Below are positions 32,885 to 40,841 of a stretch of DNA of 58,908 nt, one piece after another. Location: the NCBI GenBank assembly GCA_965662775.1, contig CBFIIW010000018.1, forward strand, positions 1-58,908. Direction: 5' to 3'. The DNA is from UBA7985 sp002690455. GTDB lineage: Bacteria > Pseudomonadota > Alphaproteobacteria > UBA7985. Position 1 is the stretch's first letter. Every line of letters begins with the position of its first letter. A program made the position numbers and the translations under genes. The notes under the pieces were generated by a model, which had not been told where the DNA came from, did not search any database, and was given only the letters and a program-made list of their open reading frames with translations.

Positions 32885-34711
32885 TTAAGCTCCATTGAGC
32901 AGGGTCGCCGGGATGGCAATCGGTTCGGCCAAAAGAATCTGACTGTACCCTTTGGCCTGGGGGTCACTACGCAGGCTCGATGTCCCACCGCCACCGAGCA
33001 CATCGTGGATCACGATATTCATGGCATCAAGTCCTTGCAGATAGAAACGGTCGACAGCACGTGGATTGAAGTGCGCAAAAACCGCCATGATCCGGTCTTC
33101 GGTCAGGGTGGCGGCGATATAGGGCAGAAACGCCGGATCACGCGCGATCACCCCTACATTTGCCCGATCGCCTTTGTCACCAGAGCGCGCATAGGCGAGT
33201 TCGATCAGGGAGACTTCCACCCAGTCAGTTATGACAGTACGGTCAGCACCGGACTTTGAACCGGGCCGGGCTTTCAGATCATCCGCCGGTTCCGGAGTCG
33301 GAAAGAGAAGGTCCGAAGCCTGCGGCACTATTTTCTTGCCATCGCCGTCTATTGCGTTCGTGGGCCTAGCCCCGGGCTGCACAAGATCCTTGGCCAGAAG
33401 GAAAGAGAATAGGGCCAGTACTGGTGATGGCTTCGGCCGTGTGCCAGCAAAGCCACTCAACCCCGGGGGCGCTGACAAAGTAAGACCCGTGGCTTCTTTC
33501 AGCATCAATTCGACCCCGGCGGCGCTGGGATGGCGAACGGCAATCTTGGCCTGCACTTCACGGCTGCGGTGGTATTTCGCACCTGCGCCGAACTGAGTTT
33601 CGCTTCCGAGGATTTCCACACTCGTTTGGCTGAAAGGATCCAGGTTGGCCCGAAGCAGCGCAGCATCTGCACGCGTCAACGCTGCCTCGGCGAAGGCTTC
33701 GGCCTTGCCTTTGGCATTTGCGCCGTAAAAGCCAAAGGTATGCCCCCCACGGAAGCCGTCTTCATAGGTCAGACAGACCTTGAAATCTGTCGGGGCTGGC
33801 ATTCCTTTGGCACCCGCTACACGGACTTGATTAGCCCCGACCTGCTCCAGCGAAGCTTCAGTCCAGTCGCAGGTCACATCGGGCAGCAAATAGGCCGCTG
33901 GGTCGCCAATCTCATAGACCAGTTGCTCGGCGACCGTCGCTGCGGAAACGAGTCCGCCCGTTCCGGCGGGTTTGGTGATAATGGCGATCCCATCCGCCCT
34001 GACCTCAGCGATGGGGTAACCGATGTTTGCCCTGTCGGGGACATCTTCCCAGTCTGTAAAATTCCCGCCCGTGGCTTGAGGACCGCATTCGATCAAGTGA
34101 CCGATCAGTGATCCCGCTGACAGCAGATCAAGGTCCTCTTTTCGCCAGCCAAAGTGATGGATCAGGGGGCCAAGAGTGACTGCCGAATCCACACAGCGCC
34201 CCGTAATCACAATGTCCGCGCCATCAGCCAGCGCTTGTGCGATGGAAAAAGCGCCGAGATAGGCATTGATAGACCTGACTTTGGCCGGGTCGGGGAAGGT
34301 CGCCCCGGTGAACATATCCTGTATGCCAGCGGCTGCTAGTCGGTCCCGCTGATCCATGAGGTCATCGCCCAAAACGGCCGTCACTCGCAGGTTCAGCCCT
34401 GCTTCAGAGATCAGGGCGCGAACGGCGGCGGCGCAGGCTTCAGGATTAACGCCGCCTGCATTAGAGACGACCTTTACCCCGTTTCGAGCGATTTTCGTCA
34501 GGTTCGGGGCCATCGCGCCGGTCACAAAGTCGGTGGCGAAGCCAGCGTCCGGGTTGAGCGCCTTCATCCGGGCCAGGATGGCCATTGTGATCTCTGCGAG
34601 ATAATCGTAAACGAGCACGTCGACCCCGCCGTCAAGCAGCTGCTCGGTGGCGTGGTTCGCTTCTCCCCAGAAACCTGAGGCGCCCCCCAATTTAAGTGAC
34701 GCCGAAGCCAT
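32885..34711 (-). CDS. atuA: AtuA-family acyclic terpene utilisation protein, full-length form
   Basis: A 608-residue protein of the AtuA family; required with the Atu carboxylase in citronellol/geraniol users but of unknown catalysis. The N-terminal DUF1446 domain (about 1-450) has GGASGFWGEANHATEQLL, VVSNAGGVNPEACAAAVR and DIVITGRCVDSAVTLGPL. The C-terminal ferredoxin-fold-like domain (about 500-600) has ELAYARSGDKGDRANVGVI, AHFNPRAVDRF and the glycine run VLGGGGTSS. I take the ATG at 34711; the ATG at 34729 overlaps the GGAGAG that would serve as its ribosome site. No acyl-CoA dehydrogenase (AtuD-like) is nearby, so the upstream steps lie elsewhere or the substrate differs. Confidence 0.85.
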   Translation of the reverse strand: MASASLKLGGASGFWGEANHATEQLLDGGVDVLVYDYLAEITMAILARMKALNPDAGFATDFVTGAMAPNLTKIARNGVKVVSNAGGVNPEACAAAVRALISEAGLNLRVTAVLGDDLMDQRDRLAAAGIQDMFTGATFPDPAKVRSINAYLGAFSIAQALADGADIVITGRCVDSAVTLGPLIHHFGWRKEDLDLLSAGSLIGHLIECGPQATGGNFTDWEDVPDRANIGYPIAEVRADGIAIITKPAGTGGLVSAATVAEQLVYEIGDPAAYLLPDVTCDWTEASLEQVGANQVRVAGAKGMPAPTDFKVCLTYEDGFRGGHTFGFYGANAKGKAEAFAEAALTRADAALLRANLDPFSQTSVEILGSETQFGAGAKYHRSREVQAKIAVRHPSAAGVELMLKEATGLTLSAPPGLSGFAGTRPKPSPVLALFSFLLAKDLVQPGARPTNAIDGDGKKIVPQASDLLFPTPEPADDLKARPGSKSGADRTVITDWVEVSLIELAYARSGDKGDRANVGVIARDPAFLPYIAATLTEDRIMAVFAHFNPRAVDRFYLQGLDAMNIVIHDVLGGGGTSSLRSDPQAKGYSQILLAEPIAIPATLLNGA

Positions 34712-35002
34712 ATGGCTGTTGCTCTCCATTTATGCCTACGTTTAGGCGACCAAACGAATGATCGAGCGCTTCGGTGAGCTGATCGCACCGCATTTGCTAT
34801 CTCGGTGACACGTCAAACAAACCAGATGTGACCTGTGTTCAAAGTTCGACAAGCCGGGGCAGTGATCCGGGCACCTAACAAGCCAGTGCATGAGCCTTCA
34901 CTGTTGCTGAAATCGCCGCTAGCAGACAGTCCTGAGATCAGGCGAGGTAGGGGCTTCCGGCTGCATTGAGCTGGACCACCCCCACCTTGAGGCTTGTTAA
35001 AG

Positions 35003-35473
35003 TCAGTTCAGCGGGCTCCAGATCAGCTTACGCGGACACAGGGTCAGGATGCAGCCAGCGGCGGTGATGGTGCCATCATCGTTTTCATCGACGCGGAAGC
35101 CGTAGAACTTCATTTTCTCATCACGAAGCGATTCATCGGGCGCGAGGATGCGTCCCTTGCGGTACTGACCGGGGGCTTCTTCCACCAGATTTTGGATCAT
35201 GTAGCTACCCTGTAGGACCGTGCCGTCAGGCATGATGGAATCTTCTGCAAAGACTGAACCGTCGGGTAAGATGATTTCCATCACCCGTCCGCAAATCATG
35301 CTATCGTCGAAGTCGCACAGTTCAAACAGGATATTGAGGGTATTGGACTGGCTTTCGACCTCTTCGGACTGGCCGGTATTGAAAGTTTTACCAACGATAT
35401 CGGCTTGTGCAGTCCCGATGAAGGCAAAAGCAAGCGCCAGAGCGGCGGTTGAAAAAAAACGGAGCCATTTCAT
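35003..35473 (-). CDS. Secreted DUF2147-family protein
   Basis: A 156-residue exported protein. A Sec signal (MKWLRFFSTAALALAFAFIGTAQA) is followed by about 130 residues resembling DUF2147 proteins: repeated beta-strand pieces with C-x-D/DG patterns (ICGRVMEIILPDGSVF, YRKGRILAPDESLRD, GFRVDENDDGTITAAGCILTLCP). The family has no established function and is often periplasmic. The ATG at 35473 is preceded by AAGGAAA; the frame extends upstream but without a signal. It is a single gene behind hypO, with 135 nt between. Confidence 0.65.
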   Translation of the reverse strand: MKWLRFFSTAALALAFAFIGTAQADIVGKTFNTGQSEEVESQSNTLNILFELCDFDDSMICGRVMEIILPDGSVFAEDSIMPDGTVLQGSYMIQNLVEEAPGQYRKGRILAPDESLRDEKMKFYGFRVDENDDGTITAAGCILTLCPRKLIWSPLN

Positions 35474-35608
35474 AGAGCGTTTCCTTTTCGTAACGGAGGC
35501 TGGCAAAGGCGCGAGGGCCGATGCACCTATAGCAAAGAACGCAGTCGAAGTATCCTTGCTCTCTAGCACAGCTTCACCAGCATGAAAGCTCCGAATAGAT
35601 TACGTTAG

Positions 35609-36859
35609 TCAGGAAAATCGTCGGGCTGAGAACGGGCTCAGATCGAGCCCGACGTCCCTGTGGTGGATCAGATCGGCGACAAGTTCAGCTGTTCCAGCCG
35701 CCTGCGTCAGGCCGAGGTGCCCGTGGCCAAAGGCGTAGACCACCTGGTCCGTGGCGCTTGAGCGGTCAATGACTGGCAAGCTGTCGGGTAGGGTGGGGCG
35801 AAACCCCATCCAGGGCTCACCGCCGTCGGTCTTCAGGCCGGGCATGAAGCGCTTGGCGCGGTCCAGCAGGGCCTGCGAGCGGCGGAAATTTGGCGGGAGT
35901 TTCAGCCCGCCGAGTTCAACAGCCCCGCCCACGCGAAGCCCTTGACCGATACGGCTAACCACAAATCCATGCTCGCTGAAGGTGAGCTGAGTGCGCAGGT
36001 CAAAGGCACCCGAGGGTAGTGTCGTGTTGTAGCCGCGCTCGGTTTCCAGCGGCAACCGGTCGCCGAGCCCGGCGGTCAGATGGTGAGACCAGGCCCCCGC
36101 TGCAATGACCACGTGGTCGGCGCATCGTTCGCCCTGTGATGTGCCCAGACTGATCTGTGCGCCTGGCCGGACAACCTGCACGGCAAGGCTCTCGATCACC
36201 CCACCTCCCCGGAGAAAGGCCGAGCGCAAATGCGCCATCCATGCCGCAGGATCGATGGTGTTGATCCATCCGGGTGTAAACCCAGCGTGGGTGAATCGCG
36301 GGTGAAGGCCCGGTTGGATTTCTCCGATCCGCTCGGGGCTGTCCAGAAGGGTGAAATCAATTCCATGTTCCCGCCGCAGCGCCCATTCGGATGTACTGGT
36401 GGCAAAGGATGCAGCGCCCTCATAAACCTGTAATTGACCTTGCGCGCTGATTAGTTCGCGCCCGCCAACCGCCTTTAGGTGGCGTTCCAGTGCAGCCTGG
36501 GAGCGGGTCATGAGCGCAGTTTGTGCTGCGACCCCGGCGCGGAAGCGTCCGGGTTGCGTTGCGCGCCAGAACCGCCACAGCCAGGGTATCAGTGCCAGCG
36601 CATGACCGGGCCGAATGGCCAGCGGTCCGAGTGGATCGAGCAACCATCCCGGGGCCCGCGCCATAATCCTCGGCGCGGCCAGTGGGAAGATATCAGTGAA
36701 GGCAAAGCCGCCGGCATTTCGAAAACTGGCACCGTTGGCCTGTTCCGCTGTGGCCTCCGCCCGATCATAGACGGTGACAGAAAAGCCCTCGCGCTGTAGG
36801 GCCAGCGCGATATTAAGGCCAACGACCCCGCCACCGATGACGGTGAGGGTCTTAGTCAT
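35609..36859 (-). CDS. hypO: D-hydroxyproline dehydrogenase (DadA-like FAD oxidoreductase)
   Basis: Predicted to oxidise cis-4-hydroxy-D-proline to 1-pyrroline-4-hydroxy-2-carboxylate. The 416-residue DAO-family protein has the dinucleotide fold LTVIGGGVVGLNIALALQ at the N-terminus, FRNAGGFAFTD, and a closing FAD segment with YAFGHGHLGLTQAAGTAELVADL. D-amino-acid dehydrogenases share this build; the hydroxyproline assignment comes from hypE and hypD directly upstream. The ATG at 36859 overlaps the hypE stop by 8 nt. Confidence 0.83.
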   Translation of the reverse strand: MTKTLTVIGGGVVGLNIALALQREGFSVTVYDRAEATAEQANGASFRNAGGFAFTDIFPLAAPRIMARAPGWLLDPLGPLAIRPGHALALIPWLWRFWRATQPGRFRAGVAAQTALMTRSQAALERHLKAVGGRELISAQGQLQVYEGAASFATSTSEWALRREHGIDFTLLDSPERIGEIQPGLHPRFTHAGFTPGWINTIDPAAWMAHLRSAFLRGGGVIESLAVQVVRPGAQISLGTSQGERCADHVVIAAGAWSHHLTAGLGDRLPLETERGYNTTLPSGAFDLRTQLTFSEHGFVVSRIGQGLRVGGAVELGGLKLPPNFRRSQALLDRAKRFMPGLKTDGGEPWMGFRPTLPDSLPVIDRSSATDQVVYAFGHGHLGLTQAAGTAELVADLIHHRDVGLDLSPFSARRFS

Positions 36860-37874
36860 GAGTCGTTGGGCTCTCTGCCGTGCCCGACCTGGTGTCCAGT
36901 CCCGTCTCCCGTCTAATCCCATTCGGCAGCTGTTTCGCGTTGTTTGTCACGATGCCGGCGCGGAAGGGGTCATCTGGCGCAAAGGTCAGATGGCTTTCGG
37001 CCATGATATAGGCTTGGCCGGTGATTCGCGAGATCACACCGCCGCCCGGGCCGGGCTGGTAGGACAGACGGTAGCGGCTGCCGATAACACTTTCCTGTAC
37101 GATCTCGGCTCCTGGCGCGAGCCGTTGGTCAGCTGCCAGACAAGCAAGCAGCGCCGAGCATCCGGTACCACAGGGCGATCGATCATAAGTGTCATCGGGG
37201 GTCAGCACAAAGTTGCGACCGTGGACACCAGGCTCATCCGCGCTGCCGAGCAAGACGACGTGATCGATCAGTTCGCCTCTCTCTCCGGTTGCGCCTTGGG
37301 CATTCGCCGCCTCTCGCACGCGAATACTGAAGTCAGTCAGTGCAAGCAGATTACCAGCGTCGACCTTGAGTGGGCTTGGCTCCACCATAAAGAACCAGTT
37401 CCCGCCGTAGGCCACATCGCCGCGAAGCCTCCCGTAGCCTGCCACTTCGATTTCCCGCGCGGTCTGGACCCGGCGGCTTTCAATGTTGGTGATGGTAACG
37501 GTCTGAGCGTTTTCAAGCGCGAGGCTGACTGCCCCTGCCGGGGTATCGATCTGGTGCTCTCCGGTCCCGATGCGACCCAAGTGACCTAGGGTTACACCCA
37601 GTCCAATGGAGCCATGCCCGCACATGCCCAGCACGGCATCGACATCAAAAAAGATCACGCCAGTGATCGAGCCCTCTCGCTCAGGTGGCTGTAGAAGCGC
37701 CCCGACCATCGCAATCTGCCCACGCGGCTCACCCAGCACGGCCCGGCAGAAATCCGGGTGCTCTTCCGCCAGGCGGCGCGCGCGCTCGACCATAGAACCG
37801 GTGCCCAGGTCTGGACCGCCATCGAGGATGACCCTTGTAGGCTCACCACCCGTATGGCTGTCAATTACCTGCAC
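36852..37874 (-). CDS. hypE: 4-hydroxyproline 2-epimerase (proline racemase family)
   Basis: Interconverts trans-4-hydroxy-L-proline and cis-4-hydroxy-D-proline by two-base catalysis. The 340-residue protein starts with the family block VIDSHTGGEPTRV. Both catalytic cysteines are visible: C85 in GMCGHGSIG and C235 in DRSPCGTGCSA. Possession of both excludes the trans-3-hydroxyproline dehydratases, which have Thr at the second position. The start is GTG at 37874, overlapping the hypD stop by 10 nt. With hypD and hypO it makes a three-step hydroxyproline route. Confidence 0.88.
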   Translation of the reverse strand: MQVIDSHTGGEPTRVILDGGPDLGTGSMVERARRLAEEHPDFCRAVLGEPRGQIAMVGALLQPPEREGSITGVIFFDVDAVLGMCGHGSIGLGVTLGHLGRIGTGEHQIDTPAGAVSLALENAQTVTITNIESRRVQTAREIEVAGYGRLRGDVAYGGNWFFMVEPSPLKVDAGNLLALTDFSIRVREAANAQGATGERGELIDHVVLLGSADEPGVHGRNFVLTPDDTYDRSPCGTGCSALLACLAADQRLAPGAEIVQESVIGSRYRLSYQPGPGGGVISRITGQAYIMAESHLTFAPDDPFRAGIVTNNAKQLPNGIRRETGLDTRSGTAESPTTHD

Positions 37875-38824
37875 TGATCGATGATCCCGCCTTGCTTTGA
37901 CCAGTCGGCGAACCAGGCCTTGAACAGATGAAATTGTGCCTCGCAGAAGCCCCGCTGCGCCGGGGTGAGAACGTCGGTCTCGTTGAAGTGTTGTTCGAAG
38001 GCACTTTCCCCCTGCATCACCAGCATGTGCTTGTAGAACAGCACGAGATCAGGGCCTTCATCGAAAGTGGAGACGACGTGAATGGCGTCGGTCAATTCCT
38101 GCGCCCGGAGCCGGGCTTCCGCATCACCGCAAGCGGCTTTCTGGCACAGCCGTTCGAGCATCAGCACTTCATGGGGCAGGGCATTGCCAACGCCAGTGAT
38201 CGCGCCACTGGCGCCGCAATTGACGATACCGTGATAAACTTGCGTGTCCACACCGACCATCAGCGTGACGCTGTCGTCGTGCGAAGTGATGTTTTCTGCC
38301 GCATAGCTTAGATCTTCAGCACCGCCGAATTCCTTGAAGCCGACCAGGTTACTGTGCTCCTGCCTTAGTGCGAAAAAGAGCTCGGCACGGGTGGAAAAGC
38401 CATAGAACGGGCTGTTGTAGATGACCGCCGGAATGTCAGGAGCCGCGCCAAGAATTGATTTGAAGTGGTGCTTTTGCGCGGTCGCCGATGGGCCTCGCGA
38501 GAGCACGCGCGGAATCACCATCAACCCAGCAGCGCCGACCGATTGCGCATGTGCAGCCAAGGCAGTGGCAGCAGCGGAATTGATCGCGCCGGTCCCAACG
38601 ACAACCGGGATCCCCGCCGCTGTCAGCCTGGCGACGCCTTCCATCCGATCGGTATCACTGACCAGCGGCCAGTCGCCCATCGAGCCGCAATAAATCACCG
38701 CTGACATCCCGGTATCCATTAGCGAGGCAGCCTTTGCCACCAACGCATCGAAGTCCGGGCGACGGTCGGCCCCACAGGGCGTCATCAGCGCCGGCATCAT
38801 TCCCTTGAAAATGGCGGCAGACAT
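37865..38824 (-). CDS. hypD: Dihydrodipicolinate synthase-family protein, probable 1-pyrroline-4-hydroxy-2-carboxylate deaminase
   Basis: Predicted to deaminate and open pyrroline-4-hydroxy-2-carboxylate to 2-oxoglutarate semialdehyde. The 319-residue TIM barrel has GMMPALMTPC near the start, the YNSPFYG motif that holds the family's catalytic Tyr, and the Schiff-base Lys in LVGFKEFGG. The ATG at 38824 follows GGAAGGAG. Family members also include dihydrodipicolinate synthase, but the lysine enzyme does not sit in such clusters. The final semialdehyde dehydrogenase (HypH) is not in the window. Confidence 0.84.
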   Translation of the reverse strand: MSAAIFKGMMPALMTPCGADRRPDFDALVAKAASLMDTGMSAVIYCGSMGDWPLVSDTDRMEGVARLTAAGIPVVVGTGAINSAAATALAAHAQSVGAAGLMVIPRVLSRGPSATAQKHHFKSILGAAPDIPAVIYNSPFYGFSTRAELFFALRQEHSNLVGFKEFGGAEDLSYAAENITSHDDSVTLMVGVDTQVYHGIVNCGASGAITGVGNALPHEVLMLERLCQKAACGDAEARLRAQELTDAIHVVSTFDEGPDLVLFYKHMLVMQGESAFEQHFNETDVLTPAQRGFCEAQFHLFKAWFADWSKQGGIIDQCR

Positions 38825-38927
38825 AGCCTGCTCCTTCCCAGCTGTTCCAAGCAATACTGCGCAGAGTATCAGCCCCTGCCGGGTGTGCAAGCAGGGGCTA
38901 AGGAAACCGACGTTTCAGGTTCGGCAT

Positions 38928-39671
38928 TCAGGCGCGTAGCCGGTAGCGGTGCATGTGCTCGTAATGCGGTTTCATCCGTCTGTGCACACGCCGCACGCGC
39001 TCAGGTGTATCGGCCAGGTCTACGTAACGGCGCGGCTGGGGCTTAAGCCCGTCTGACTTTGACAGCAACTGGTGAAAAGATCCGCCATCCCACCAGCTAT
39101 GAGCCGATGGATCACCGCCCGGTTCCCAGCTCAACGCGCTTTCAATAAAAGGGATCCCCACGGCCTCACAGAACGCACGGGTCATGGCGACCGGATCTTC
39201 GAGCAGATCATCGCTATCGACCACTGGCGGCGGCGCGCCATCATTATAGGCCGTGAGCAGGTCAAACAGTGCGCGTTGTTCGGGAAAGCCGACCTCCAAC
39301 TCGTCAAAGTCCGGCCATTTGTCATAAATCGACGTAATGGTTTTTGCTGGATCACGGATCAGGAAGGCGTGCGTGAAATGAGAGAGAAACTCCCGATCCC
39401 ACACGTGATTGATGTAGAGCGGGAAATCCTTGGTGAAGACCGGCCCATTCTCTGCGCGGGCGCGGATATCATCCCAGACGCTTTCCAGACTGAGGCCCGG
39501 CGTCGTTAACCCACCCGTTTTGAAGCGCGGCCACATCGGGTCTTCGCCCTGATACCAAGCCTCACCGAAAGGTTCGTGCAGGCAATCCATATCTCCCCGT
39601 TGGCGCATCATCCATTCGAAGGCGGTTGACGTGGAGCGTGGTACGGCCCAAAGCGCGACGATCTTATGCAT
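38928..39671 (-). CDS. Sulfotransferase-like P-loop protein
   Basis: A 247-residue protein with the PAPS-binding-like P-loop WAVPRSTSTAFEWMM at its N-terminus, then DFPLYINHVW, and the 3'-phosphate-type segment FLIRDPAKTITSIY. These are features of the sulfotransferase superfamily. It may transfer sulfate or may be one of the many small relatives of unknown activity. I take the ATG at 39671, overlapping the stop of the upstream maleate isomerase-like gene by 8 nt. The overlap suggests the two proteins act together, with hypD only about 100 nt downstream. Confidence 0.75.
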   Translation of the reverse strand: MHKIVALWAVPRSTSTAFEWMMRQRGDMDCLHEPFGEAWYQGEDPMWPRFKTGGLTTPGLSLESVWDDIRARAENGPVFTKDFPLYINHVWDREFLSHFTHAFLIRDPAKTITSIYDKWPDFDELEVGFPEQRALFDLLTAYNDGAPPPVVDSDDLLEDPVAMTRAFCEAVGIPFIESALSWEPGGDPSAHSWWDGGSFHQLLSKSDGLKPQPRRYVDLADTPERVRRVHRRMKPHYEHMHRYRLRA

Positions 39672-40509
39672 GGCGTGCCTCCAGCGACGAAAGCAGTTGT
39701 CCTTCGCCACGCTCTGGCGCGATACCGAGGGTCGTGAAGATACGCCAATATAGCGCGATATCATGGCCAATAACGGGTTTACCCAGGCGTTCTTCGAGCC
39801 CGGCAACGTGGTGCAGCGGTCGGCGAGCGAGACCGTCTGAGGGACGCCTGTAGTTGCTCATTCCGTTGATTAGATAGGCGTCAACGCCTGGTGCCTGTTC
39901 GGCAACATAGTCGAAGGATTTCCAAAGCAGTTCTTCATCAAAGCACCAAATGCAGTCGTCAACCGCCTGCTGGCTGGGGAACCAGCCTTGGTCAAAGAAG
40001 TTGCCTGCCCAGACAACGTTGAAGCCAGCCTCACGAAGAAAGCTGACGGTGCCCTCGTACCAGCTGGCGGTGTGATAACACGCGTTCAGTGCCACCGCCT
40101 CGATGTTCTGGTCGCGGAGCGCTTCGACCATGGCATATCCGGCCATATGAAAGGGTGTCTGATAGGTATCCGAAAGCCGCTCGCAGTGCTCGCGAATGCC
40201 CTCCACTCCCAAACCACTGGCATGCACCCAATTCGAGCCAACCTGTCCGCAGACATCAGCGCCGTTGTTGGCCATGCATTCGAGGAAGTCTTCGAGCATC
40301 CCAAAGTTCTTCTTCCGCTGGTCCAGCCGGTGGGCGTAGTCCGGAACATGCAGCATCCAACCGTGAACGCCAACGCTCTCTGGTGCGATCCGCAAAAGGT
40401 CGCTGGGTGCGGCATCAAAGTCGTGGGGAGGGCAGGTCAATCCAACTTGATGCGGGAATAGCTTTACCGCCGGGTTCTGCCACTTAACAGGCTTGGAATA
40501 GTCGGGCAC
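39664..40509 (-). CDS. Maleate isomerase / arylmalonate decarboxylase family protein (Asp/Glu racemase superfamily)
   Basis: A 281-residue protein of the two-cysteine racemase/isomerase fold. One putative catalytic Cys lies in ADVCGQVGSNWVH (about residue 87) and the other in EAVALNACYHTASW (about 159). Members isomerise maleate to fumarate or decarboxylate malonates via a cysteine. The 20-30-residue N-terminal extension (YSKPVKWQNPAVKLFPHQVG) and the C-terminal ALYWRIFTTLGI are as expected for the maleate-isomerase subgroup. It is the first gene of the leftward group. The link to the sulfotransferase-like partner is unexplained. Confidence 0.65.
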   Translation of the reverse strand: MPDYSKPVKWQNPAVKLFPHQVGLTCPPHDFDAAPSDLLRIAPESVGVHGWMLHVPDYAHRLDQRKKNFGMLEDFLECMANNGADVCGQVGSNWVHASGLGVEGIREHCERLSDTYQTPFHMAGYAMVEALRDQNIEAVALNACYHTASWYEGTVSFLREAGFNVVWAGNFFDQGWFPSQQAVDDCIWCFDEELLWKSFDYVAEQAPGVDAYLINGMSNYRRPSDGLARRPLHHVAGLEERLGKPVIGHDIALYWRIFTTLGIAPERGEGQLLSSLEARHA

Positions 40510-40841
40510 AATGATGCTTCCTTATGCAAACAACAGACCGGCGCAACAGAGCGGCTGGTGATCGTTGCGTAAAGTACAATTATGCCAGATGACGCTGTTG
40601 GATCAGAATTGGCCCAAATGCAAAACTAATGGTCGGGAACGCAGCCTCGCTGATCACTGCCTCGCCCTGAAAACAAGGCCGGAAGGCTGGTTTTATTCAG
40701 GGATCGCCCCATGCTCTTTTCAGTTGGATCCGCCTGCTTTTAAGCAATGTCCTTTTTGCCGTGGAGTGAACGTGGAAAGGCGTCTAGTCTTTGATGTGGT
40801 GGTGGATGCGATAAGCGAAAAATTCGGAAGGAGACCCCCTC
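40510..40841. promoter_or_regulatory. Divergent intergenic region maleate isomerase-like/pntA
   Basis: 332 nt without a supported gene. It must carry promoters for the leftward isomerase/sulfotransferase/hyp group and for pntAB. A GGAAGGAG ribosome site lies just before pntA. I see no convincing palindrome, terminator or RNA element. Confidence 0.35.
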
